The translations under genes and the position numbers were made by a program. DNA of 64,000 nucleotides, from positions 3,921,501-3,985,500 of the forward strand of contig CM040102.1 in assembly GCA_022496805.1 (NCBI GenBank). The letters are read 5' to 3'. Shown one piece after another: positions 55,255 to 64,000 of this stretch. Position 1 is the stretch's first letter; each line of letters begins with the position of its first letter. The notes under the pieces were generated by a model. That model searched no databases. It was given only the letters and a program-made list of their open reading frames with translations, and was not told the DNA's origin. Origin of the DNA: Pohlia nutans (lineage: Eukaryota; Streptophyta; Bryopsida; Bryales; Mniaceae).

Positions 55255-55791
55255 ATCAGGACAACCAATAATAACCTCATTGATATTCATTAAAAGAACA
55301 CATTCAACATAGTTCTACTTGCCTGACTAAGCTTGCCTATTGGCACTTGAAAGAAAGTCATAATTTTCAACATCTCAATTTTGGCGCTCTGGAGTTACAG
55401 AATTTCAAAAAAATTGGCACTTTTCTTAGGACCCCATTAATTAATACCGGTCAGTGCTAATTTTTAGAGCTCCATGCACTCAAACACAATGTCACAACTT
55501 TGGCGTTTTGAAACACGCCAAAGTTTGACAAATTATCCAGAATCGCCCCCTGCATTCTGGGTGCACATACCTTGTGACAGCCTGAGAATGTTGTTACAGT
55601 ATCTTATGAACAAAGTGTTTGGCTATGGACTGAAGTGCTAATTGGACTTTGAACTCAAGTGTTTCATTTAATGAAAGGAATTTCTTGATTCTAACCAGCA
55701 TGCAATCTACGTATTATACCAGAATCATGGCTAGAACGGAGAAAAACGAAGTATTGAGACAAGTACACTGGAGATTCAATATTAACCCCTA

Positions 55792-56112
55792 AATGTACCA
55801 ACCCTTTGAACAAAAGTAGATTCTAGTGTCAAAAGTAGATATTAGCATGGGTTAGATGTACATTAGGTGTACATGAGAAGACCATTGCAAGCATAAAATC
55901 TACCCAACAAATTTGACATACTTGTAGTTGGAGGCCTCTTCAATATTATGAATGGTTCCCCATCACAAAAGATTTATTGTAATTGGTAGAGAATTTAATA
56001 GGCTTACAAAGATGACTTGGATGAAAATCATCCAATGTTGTATGAGAAAGTTACAAGGCTTCGAATCTGTTCATGATCCAGTTTCTGAACGCTGGGACAT
56101 TAAAGGGTTCAA
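55792..56112. mobile_element. piggyBac-like MITE in the SINA locus, end duplicated
   Basis: Starts TTAACCCCTAAATGTACC; its right end (gggacattaaagggttcaa) lies in a 50-base tandem duplication and the TTAA has become TCAA. About 85% identical to 54969-55254. Confidence 0.7.
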
Positions 56113-56168
56113 TATATTGTTCATGATCCAGTTTCTGAACGCTGGGACATTAAAGGGTTCAATATATT
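56068..56168 (+). repeat. Perfect 50-base tandem duplication
   Basis: The unit starting tgttcatgatccagtttctg at 56068 is repeated exactly at 56118, spanning the end of the TTAA element. Confidence 0.9.
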
Positions 56169-56403
56169 GACTAGTTTTAACTCAGAAAAAACAAACAAAG
56201 AAAAGGATTAGAATGCAAGACAAGTACCTGGTACACTGAAGAGCTGAGAGGCTCTATGCAAATGGGACACTCAAGAGTATCAGGATCCACCAACACTGCT
56301 TCATACTTCCGCTCCAAACCAACCCTCTCAGAGAACTCTGTTTTCATTTCGGCAAAAAGTAATCAAACAGTCACAACAATCAATCTCTGTGGGAGGGAGG
56401 GAG

Positions 56404-56424
56404 GTTTAGGGTTTAGGGTTTATG
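56404..56424 (-). promoter_or_regulatory. Telomere-like repeat (telo-box) upstream of the SINA-like locus
   Basis: Three TTTAGGG-type units in a row, i.e. AAACCCTAAACCC on the minus strand, about 60 bases upstream of the exon 1 ATG. Confidence 0.5.
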
Positions 56425-56429
56425 GTGCA

Positions 56430-57682
56430 GGGTTTGCTCTGCACTACGGTACTCCGTGTATAACTTGGCAAGTGTTGCTGCCAGCCTGAAACCGAAGGAG
56501 GTTCTGTCCAAGAATGTGGAAAACTTGTGTAAAATTCTGTTTAAATTTCTCAGTCGAATTTGCTCAGAATTTTGGAAAATTACAGAACACTCCCTGGTTT
56601 TCAAAGCATGGCAGACTTTTCTTATTGACATGCATATGATTTTCTATCATTGGGCCAATGTACAGTACTGGGGCCTGAATTGTGATGCAAGATGTCATCA
56701 ATCTCACAAAGTTGATTGATTCATTGACAACTTCAAGGAGTTGTCATTTCATCGGCTTAGTGCGAACTCAAATCCTGCTTAAATCTCACATACAAGGTTT
56801 GATTAATGTATTTAATCATATCACTAATATTGCCTTTTTGGTGCGTACTGTACTGTACAATGTAGGAATGTCCTTTCTAGGAATGTAGGAATGCCATGGA
56901 GTGCAGCAGATCTGAGGAGATTTTCTTACTTTTAATTATTTATTTTCCGATATGGGAGTTGTATTCATTTCATAGAAAAGATTTGAAACGACTAAGGTAG
57001 ACGTACCTTAAACCGATCTTAGAACTTGCAAAGAGAATAAATTGGGTGCTTGGAGTAGAAACATCATCGCATGAAGCAAAATGTATGTCACAAAATTCTA
57101 AAAAACATCAACGAGAACAAGATTCAAAACCAGCCTCCAGGAAGATGACTATTTAAGGACATAAATACATGTGAGGATCCAAGGCTATCCAAGACACGTC
57201 ATCTTACCTAAACTCTATATACAAGTACTTGCGGAACTTCAAAAGCATATGTCCAAGCATATGTTGTAAGACTCCAAGACTCCAGTCGTCTTACAAGTAT
57301 TTAGGATGAAAGAGGGTGACTGTCCACCTGTGCAACCCCATGAGAGTTTTTGAAACTTCTACATACATTATAGTGTCCAACTGTGCATCCCTATGAGAGT
57401 TTGAAACTTCTACATACATGGTGTACATCTAGTCCCATATCAAAATGAGATAGCGCAGCATTTACAGTTTGGGATAGTGTCAAACGTTGTCACCTGCATC
57501 GAATTTCAGCTTGTCATCACCTGTTGAGCTCCAGTGACGAGTAAAATCCATCTACTGCTGAGTTTTTGTCAAAAGTACTGTTCTCCTTTTTCCTACTCCA
57601 AAAGATGAGCTTGTGTAGTGACACACAAAAAGTTCAAAAACAGAAACTAGTGCTAAGTTACAAAGATATCAATGGCTGCCTT
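56430..57682. other. Intergenic region
   Basis: No gene recognised. A direct repeat of a phrase ending gaaacttctacataca occurs near 57352 and 57404. The last part is probably 3' UTR of the B3 gene. Confidence 0.4.
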
Positions 57683-60388
57683 TCATACCACACAGGCACA
57701 GGTCTCTGGCAAGACGTTTAGGTCCTCCTTGTCTTGGCTTGGTGATACGGTTTGCATTTCCTCACAGCCATCAGAGGCAGAAGATGAAGGTGGGGAAGCA
57801 GATTTGGCAGTCGCCAGTTCCTTTCCCAGCTTCAGGAGAGTCTCTCGAGAATCTCCAACTTCAGTCTGTTTTGTAAACAAGGGGCGGACGTCGAGGTCAG
57901 CACCCTTTATTACGTCGTCGGGAGGTGGTGTAACAAAGGAGGTATATTCTGCATAGACCTCACAGGAAGTGGTGGGGGAAGGCTTTACCTTCTTCCCTTT
58001 GTGAGTTTCAAAATCAGCCGCCGGTATGCCGAGGACAAGCTTCGCAGCAGTTTTCGGCGCTCTCTTTGAGCAGCTGGGCAGTTCAACCTTCGGCGGCGTC
58101 TGCCACTGGGTATGGTCCAGGTTTTCTACTTTTGAGCATTTGGCATTCTGCGACGAGCTGGGACCGGCACGAGAGTTCTCTGGCATCATCTTCCTTTTGT
58201 TGTTCAGGGAAGCATTTCGAGCCTTACCAGGAGTAGGGCGGTAATTACCCGTGTCTTCCTTGGGCGCCCCTATGACTCGGAAGATGTGCACAAGGATGAC
58301 AAAATTCTCCTGATCCACAACCTCAAGAACAATTACATCATACTCTTCCAGGCGGTGATCAAGGGAGAATCCTCTCCAACCACCACTGAAACCCGATCCA
58401 GAGTCCTTATACAACCACTTCACCGTCCATTTGTTGCCAGCCATGTTTAGCATGGTCACGTCCCTTGTCTCGTGCGGCATGTATGCTTTCGCAAAGGATC
58501 TGTTAAGACACTGTACCACAGCAAGTGCATCTGTCAGGACAATTGAAGTATTGAAAGTGATCACAGATTCCATCCTTACAGTCAGTACAACTCGTGAAGT
58601 CGCTGTTCAACATGCTTTTACCAGCTTGATTATGACATTGTAATCTTACCAGCTAGAAAGTGACATAAATACCATCGTCCTGCGCAGCTTTGTTCAATAT
58701 AACTCAGAAGGATAAGGGTGAGGGAATGACACCAAGTGGCATTCCCCCCTCCCTTTTCCTCTAGTGAATTCCAATTTGAAACATCTCACAATGCTTGAAC
58801 AAATGAGGAAATGGTTATTGACTCATGATCTAATGATAAATAGTACAGACCAGCAACAGCACTGACGGTTGAAATTATATACAAGGATTCAGACCAGCAA
58901 CTACAACATGCATATCAATCTCAAAAACGTTTTTCGAATGGGGTACTCACCATCCAGAATCCTCTATAACATAATCCTTTCGACATAACCACCACAAGCT
59001 TGGGATTTTTGATGGGCAAGGCATTTGCAGCGTTCAGAGCTCGTGCCCTCTCTTCGTCACTGACTTGGCGCCGCTTGGAAATGACATGCCCATCAAGTAT
59101 CACGTGTGGAGACAGCAACGGACGATGGCTTTCATCGGTATCAGGCTCGTCTTCTGATTCAGGATCTACACTTGATGTTTCCTTGGACTTGTTTCCCTTT
59201 TCCGGTGTGTTACTGTTCCGCAGCTCAGACTCACTCGAATGTACCACAGGAGGCACCAGCTCCAACTTCTGCGCGGCACCCTCACTTGTTTTAAGTTTCC
59301 TTCTCACCTTCTGCTTAGGTCTTGACACAGGTTTGGGTCGGACTTGAGCAGCAGCAGCTCCGACTTGAGCTCCATTTCCGTTCACATGATCGGTTGAGTT
59401 TGTGGCATCAGTAGCGCTGACTTTCTGAGACCCACTCTCGTCATAAACCTGAGGGTTTAGCCCATCCACCAAGCACTAGATTAGCAACACTCCTAAGAAG
59501 AAACAGTTCATCATGGAGGCCACAAAAATGCAAACAAACTTGTTCTTGTGTAAGAGAGGCTCATACCAGGGTTTAGCCCATCCACCAAGCACTAGATTAG
59601 CAACACTCCTAAGAAGAAACAGTTCATCATTGAGGCCACAAAAATGCAAACAAACTTGTTCTTGTGTAAGAGAGGTTCATACCAGCACTTGGAAATAAGA
59701 GCCTGCCGTGAGAGTGAAGCATAGCTGGTCTCCAATTTGCAACGTGTGATCCACCACAAACTTGTGCCAACCATCTCGAAACTCCAAACTGTGATTCTCT
59801 TTGCCAGGTCCGATCTGAACTCTCCACTTCCCTTTACCAGGTCCCTCCAAAGTGACTGCTTCACCGATTTTCTCGATCGAAGTCTTCACGAACGAAGCTG
59901 GCAATTGCTGCTTTTCACAAAAGCAATAACGGGAGTCAGAAACATACATTGTTAAACCATCAAACAATACTGCAAATGGACACTTGACACTGGGCAAGAT
60001 CTCTTTTACTCTTGCTCATGAAACTTCCACTCTAGAACTCACAGTGAAGTACTACTAGAACTCACAGACCTAAGCATTAGATTTTCTCTAATTCCATCAC
60101 TGGACACAGTTTAGGACAACCAATGACCCAAAGAGAAGTCGGTATAATTACCAGCGGGGACGTTATGGCAAGCTCTGTCATCTTCTTCAGAAAAGATGGG
60201 TAAACCTCGGTTGGGACGTCCTCGGTTGGTACATTCTGGTGAGACGCAGATGCTCCATTCGCCTTCGGCACCGGGTCAGAGGAGGGGGGGCCATTGGAGC
60301 TGACAGGAGAGATTTCTTCGTTCGGGTCCTCATCCCCATGCAACCTCACACAGTTTGCCAAGCACACAGAACACGCCTTCTCCTTCAT
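57683..60388 (-). CDS. B3-domain protein with two B3 domains (REM/VRN1-like)
   Basis: Probable nuclear DNA-binding protein. Exons on the minus strand: 60152-60388, 59683-59907, 58951-59448, 57683-58510, all GT-AG and all in phase 0, giving 595 residues. The N-terminus has a short Cys-rich start (KACSVCLANCVRLHG) seen in some plant REM proteins. The first B3 domain spans about residues 65-155: FLKKMTELAITSPL|QLPASF.., GPGKGKWRVQIG, FRDGWHKFVVDH, LTAGSYFQVL. An acidic/basic linker follows (about 156-305) with a KQKVRRKLK nuclear-localisation-like patch. The second B3 domain is about 307-402 (LCYRGFWM|CLNRSF.., NKWTVKWLYKD, GWRGFSLDHRLEEYDV). The tail is Ser/Lys-rich. The Met at 60388 is chosen because sequence upstream looks like UTR; an in-frame upstream start at 60577 is possible. 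Intron 2 holds a 116-base tandem duplication. Confidence 0.88.
59453..59684. repeat. 116-base tandem duplication across B3 intron 2
   Basis: gggtttagcccatccacc begins at 59453 and again at 59569; the two units differ at only a few bases. The unit includes the splice-donor sequence, so a second GTATGAG donor-like site sits inside the intron. Confidence 0.9.
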
Positions 60389-61375
60389 GATATCAAGACC
60401 GGAATATATATATTCCCCTCTAAAGCCTTCCTGAACTTCAACTAAAAACAGATTGTAACAAGCTTCAATCCTTCCTACAAGAACAAGACAAGACGAAATT
60501 AGAAACGGCCATGGCTCTGAAACAGAATACCAAATGATCTCATCGAGAACTATCAACTTTGTCATGCGTTTCTTCAAGAACCCTCTAATTCAATCCATTC
60601 GTTCCCCTCTGAAGACTGTAACTCTTCGACTTACAACCAATTGTTAAAAACTTAAAAACCATCCTACACACGAGAGAACGTCGAAAGTACCCTGAAACCA
60701 ATGTATCACGATGCCATTGGAGGAGGGCTAAAACTTTCCATATACGAGCTGTTACAAGAACAGGAAATTAGCACTCAGAAAAAAGGCGGCAGATTACATG
60801 CAGCGACCCTCCCAAAAAAAAAAAAAAATCGAGAAATCCAGCAATAATGCCCCTGTAATAAAGAAATAAATAAATACATAGAAACAGTGCAGAGATGCAA
60901 GGAAAAATGGCCAAGAATGGCGCAAAAACGCACAAGACATTCAACGTCCGAAAATCAAAACGTCAATTGAAAAAAGAAGATCACTCACAAAATTGCGATC
61001 GTCTTTCGCAACAGACTTGCAAGATCGCAAGTGCGGAGCTCACGAGTGATCACGTTCTTTGGAGCCGCGATACTCCACCATATGAGCTGCTTCAAAGCTC
61101 AAAACGGACGCAATGAAACGGAGAGCAAGATGATTCCGGTGAGGAAAATCTTTGCGACAAATGCGAGAGGGGAAACATGAGAAAAGATGAGTGAAACTAT
61201 GGCGGGGACTTGGAAGAAAGGGATCGCAGTTGGGGCGCGGCTGCAGCTGAAGTGAGGTCTTGTCACTTTCCAGTTGGGGATGAATGTGGGAAGGTTTCAT
61301 CCACGATTTCATCCGTTCTCGTAGCCTCGTCATCCCACCATCAAGGTGGTGCCCAGTCATGTCCATAGATCAAAA
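60389..61375. promoter_or_regulatory. Upstream region of the B3 gene
   Basis: Probably 5' UTR and promoter. GC-richer at 61000-61370, so a non-coding first exon is possible there; the 108-codon minus-strand frame at 61040-61366 shows no domain. Confidence 0.4.
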
Positions 61376-61449
61376 TAATTAAATCAATTGTGAGACCGAC
61401 TCATGACGTCTCAGTTCGTGAAGTCGTTATTTGATTGAAAGTTTTGGGT

Positions 61450-62085
61450 TCAGTTTTGGGTGGACATTAAAGATAAGCTTTTTAATGTCCACTTTGGAAA
61501 TTCATAACTTATTCATATACTTTTCAAATAATGCATGCTAAGATGCAATGGAATTCCACGTAGACCCAATAAAAATTTAACTTAACCCCTAAAGGACCGG
61601 AGTGTTTTTCCTCCAAAAACACTCCAATGCTGCCATTTTTACTCCCCCATGCAAAAAATCCAAAAGAATGTTATTTTTTACCTTCTAACCGTAAGATCTT
61701 GTCTTGAATTGTTTGAAAAACATACACAACAAATTTCGTTGATTTTGACCGCACGGATTGCTAGATAATTGTGTTTGATAGAAAAAAACACCCCAAAAAA
61801 ACACATGCCTGGAAATTTCAGATGTGTTTGACCATGGCTACATCAAAAAATCCTCACTACTGAAACCTATCGCACTTCACTTTCACATTCTAAGGTAAGT
61901 ACACCTTAAAGCGTTCACCTTATCAACTGGGCCTATTTACACACATAACAGATAAAATATTTTCAATGGGTCTTATTAGCAAGTTCAAGAGGATTCCAAT
62001 GCACTTTAGCATGCATTATTTGGACATTGTATGAATAAGTTATGAATTTTCAACGTGATAACTATAGGTTGACCTTAAAGCGATC
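61450..62085. repeat. Interrupted inverted repeat
   Basis: The phrase aattcataacttattcatat near 61500 and its complement near 62038, with tgcatgctaagatgcaatgg and its inverse further in, form arms of about 100 bases at about 80% identity. The TTAA end at 61582 lies inside. Confidence 0.6.
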
Positions 62086-63091
62086 CTAAACTCTGATGTT
62101 CAGATTGTGCACATTCTCATTAACAATAGGGTGTCAGAATCTACTTATTATGGAAGATTGAGCTATGCACGCTTTAAGAAAATATTCGCTTTTAGATATA
62201 GTTACCTTATATGATGTTACTTAGTTGTGTACCAATTTTTGTTGCATTTGGAGATGTTTAGGATGTTGAAGAACACCTTGCACTTATTGGGGGTTTAAAA
62301 GTTCAGAAAAGACTATATGTTTTTGGAACTGCAATATTTTCAACTTTCTTTATACAAATCCGAGCGGTGAAACACAAGTATATTCCACCCTTTATAGAAT
62401 GGCGAAAAAAAATTTGAAAAAAAATAAAAAATTGAAGTTTTAGAAGACATGTAGCACATTTTTTAAGAATTTTGGGGGTTAGGGGGGAAATAAAGGGTGG
62501 AGGAAGGGAATTGAAGTGCCAACCCATTCCAATGTTCATGACCCCACTAACTCTCAAGGTGTACCGCCACGTGGCAGTCCCTCATTGAATGATTTTAATT
62601 TTTTAGCTTTTAATTTTTTAAATGATTTTAATTTTTGAAAATTTTAAATAATATATTATAATTATAAAATTTAAATTTTATTTTAAAATAATAAAATTTA
62701 GTTTTAAATAATATTTTTTTATTTATAAAAATTTATTTTAAGATTTTAAAAATAATGTTTTTAAATTTTTTGAATGAGTTTGGAAAATGGGGTGGTCTTC
62801 CGTCTCCCCCCACAGGCCACCCCATTTTCCACACACCGCCCATCTTGTTGCCCCCCCTAAAATTCAACTATTTCTCTACTACCCCGTTGCCCTTTCTCCT
62901 GAAAAAAACACATTTCCCCTCATAAATTTCACATCCGGTGTCAGAATTCAAAAAAAAAAACCCACATTTTCGTGGCACATTGGGGAATCTACTATTTAAT
63001 TTCCTTCAAAGTTTGATTAAAATTGTGTTCACCGGAACTTACTCGTTTCTCTAAATGTCCTAGTTAGGACACTTGATCCTTTAGGGGTTAA
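61582..63091. mobile_element. Pair of facing piggyBac-like ends
   Basis: TTAACCCCTAAAGGACC at 61582 and GATCCTTTAGGGGTTAA ending 63091 are good inverted termini. At 1.5 kb this is longer than the other elements and probably contains later insertions, or the two ends belong to different elements. Confidence 0.4.
62590..62780. other. Extremely AT-rich tract
   Basis: About 190 bases over 90% A+T, built from attttaaa / tttaaaat motifs. No gene. Confidence 0.7.
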
Positions 63092-63294
63092 ATTCATAAT
63101 TGAAACCATATGTAGAAGATAGGTTTAGCATATCTACACCAGAAAATTAAAATACATATTTTTTTAAATGTTCAATATTAGTGAATATTTTGTAAGATTC
63201 TTTTTTCTCCATGCAAATAAAACCTTTTTATTTTAAATTCCCAAAAAAATTGGTAGCTATTTTCAAAAATAATTTGTGCCGACCATCTCCTTTA

Positions 63295-63843
63295 TTAACC
63301 CCTAAACGACAGAGGGGGTAAGGGAAAAACATAAATGTGTTATAAAAAAATACTTTTTCAACTTTGATGAAGTTTAGTCCAAAAGAGAAAATGAGGAGCT
63401 TGATGTTTAGTAATTTTCTATACGGTCAAATATCAAAAATAGCTTTTTATCATCTCATAATGAATTTAGAAGCATTTAACTTCAAATATTTATAAGAATC
63501 ACAAATTTTATTTTTAGAATTTGAAATTTTGTATGATTTGTTAAAACTAGACATTCTATTCTAAAATTAAAAATTTCAATTTTTATAATGGAGAGAACAT
63601 CATTACTTTCCCCAAATAGTAAGTTTTCTAACACTAAACAAATGTAGAAGTGTTTGTCTTTGAAAATTTCTCCCGGGTGGAGTTTAACTCGGATTGACAT
63701 GATTCAAAGTGGGTTGGAAAGTAGACTTGATTCCCTATTTGAAAATATTTTTTATTTTCTATAAACATGTTTTATCTATTTTGGGCAGCCCGTAAAAAAA
63801 GGGCAGAGACCATAAAATGGTCGATCTGTCACTTGGGGGTTAA
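63295..63843. mobile_element. piggyBac-like MITE (549 bp)
   Basis: Starts TTAACCCCTAAACGACAG and ends CTGTCACTTGGGGGTTAA. Inverted relative of 32052-32597, with matching interior. Confidence 0.8.
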
Positions 63844-63866
63844 CAGTAGTTACGAGTAGTTAATTC

Positions 63867-64000
63867 TTAATCCTTGAAGGACCACAACTATTTTTCTTTC
63901 CAAACACTCTAAAGTTGCTTAAAAGTACCCCTTTTCATAAAAATGCAGATAGTTTTTGATTTAAAACCTTTTTGACGAATTCAACTATAGGATATTTCAA
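63867..64000. mobile_element. piggyBac-like MITE, cut by window edge
   Basis: Starts TTAATCCTTGAAGGACCAC and continues aacactcta.., resembling the left end of 61582 (ccggagtgtttttcctccaa) and 23463. The right end is outside the window. Confidence 0.45.

Larger units (their letters stand above)
54382..56347 (-). pseudogene. SINA-like RING E3 ubiquitin ligase, broken
   Basis: Exon 1 (56228-56347) begins with ATG and encodes 40 residues ending LECPICIEPLSSSVYQ, the first half of a SINA-type RING finger, followed by GTACTT. The next matching exon starts at 54880 (FTRIKSKKLRCPTC..) and continues into the SIAH zinc-finger region (HVSCKNALHGCQKLI.., HEDEFCEYQVLHCPVPEC). The middle of the RING, the CxxGHxxCxxC part with four zinc ligands, is not found between them; that space holds TTAA elements. 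Near 54640 the frame shifts by one base (HFKENHQVP.. continues in another frame) and the protein stops at 54382, short of a full SINA C-terminal domain. Three defects make this a likely pseudogene. SINA-like proteins normally attach ubiquitin to target proteins. Confidence 0.75.

Noticed and set aside
56404..56424. TTTAGGG repeats considered as a telomere or fusion point
   Set aside because: Only about three units next to a gene start; a telo-box fits better.
61040..61366. 108-codon minus-strand frame upstream of the B3 gene
   Set aside because: No domain and rich in His/Ser/Pro without pattern; more likely UTR or promoter.

Overview
The window is nuclear DNA of a land plant. Its coding genes are a plant-type PPi-dependent phosphofructokinase beta subunit, a DBP10-like DEAD-box helicase, two PR-1 proteins, a short plant Aurora kinase and a two-domain B3 protein of REM/VRN1 type. 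Most have spliceosomal introns, and the AT-rich DNA between genes is packed with short transposons. The intronless PFP gene, the GC-AG introns and the TTAA-bounded elements are not what I would expect of a typical flowering plant. A bryophyte, lycophyte or fern is my guess, but the species cannot be fixed from sequence alone. Wherever coding exons could be joined I checked that the reading frame is kept.

Layout. 0-7.3 kb: PFP-beta (1094-2779), a tandem-repeat 3' flank, several MITEs and an orphan single-exon gene (6710-7306). 7.5-19.4 kb: repeats, remnants of an unidentified gene, an F-box pseudogene whose frame is cut by three stops (10260-11642), a copia LTR, a 2.6 kb Harbinger-like non-autonomous element and a 5'-truncated retroposon. 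19.4-22.8 kb: a DBP10/RH29-like helicase in two exons, with a Stowaway-type MITE in its intron. 23.4-28.3 kb: nested elements, including an 875-bp palindrome. 28.3-39.0 kb and 43.8-50.1 kb: two direct copies of one segment, each with a three-exon PR-1 gene. 50.2-52.2 kb: Aurora kinase in nine exons on the minus strand. 54.4-56.3 kb: a broken SINA-like E3 ligase gene. 57.7-60.4 kb: the B3 protein in four exons on the minus strand. 60.4-64 kb: AT-rich DNA with more elements.

The most unusual content is the transposon load. More than a dozen elements begin TTAACCCC/CCCT and end with the complement followed by TTAA. This is the hallmark of piggyBac-type insertion, which I do not associate with land plants. 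Beside them are CACTA-type (3-bp target duplication), mariner/Stowaway-type (TA), Harbinger-type (TTA/TAA) and hAT-like (8-bp) MITEs. Several are documented within this window by a related unoccupied site, because the PR-1 segment and a second repeat each exist in two copies and the copies differ by clean insertions.

The genes do not form one pathway. PFP acts in cytosolic glycolysis, RH29 in ribosome assembly (a telo-box lies in its promoter), Aurora in mitosis (a perfect mitosis-specific activator motif lies upstream) and PR-1 in secreted defence. The F-box and SINA-like genes are ubiquitin-ligase components that have decayed. No tRNA, rRNA, CRISPR array or virus gene was seen.
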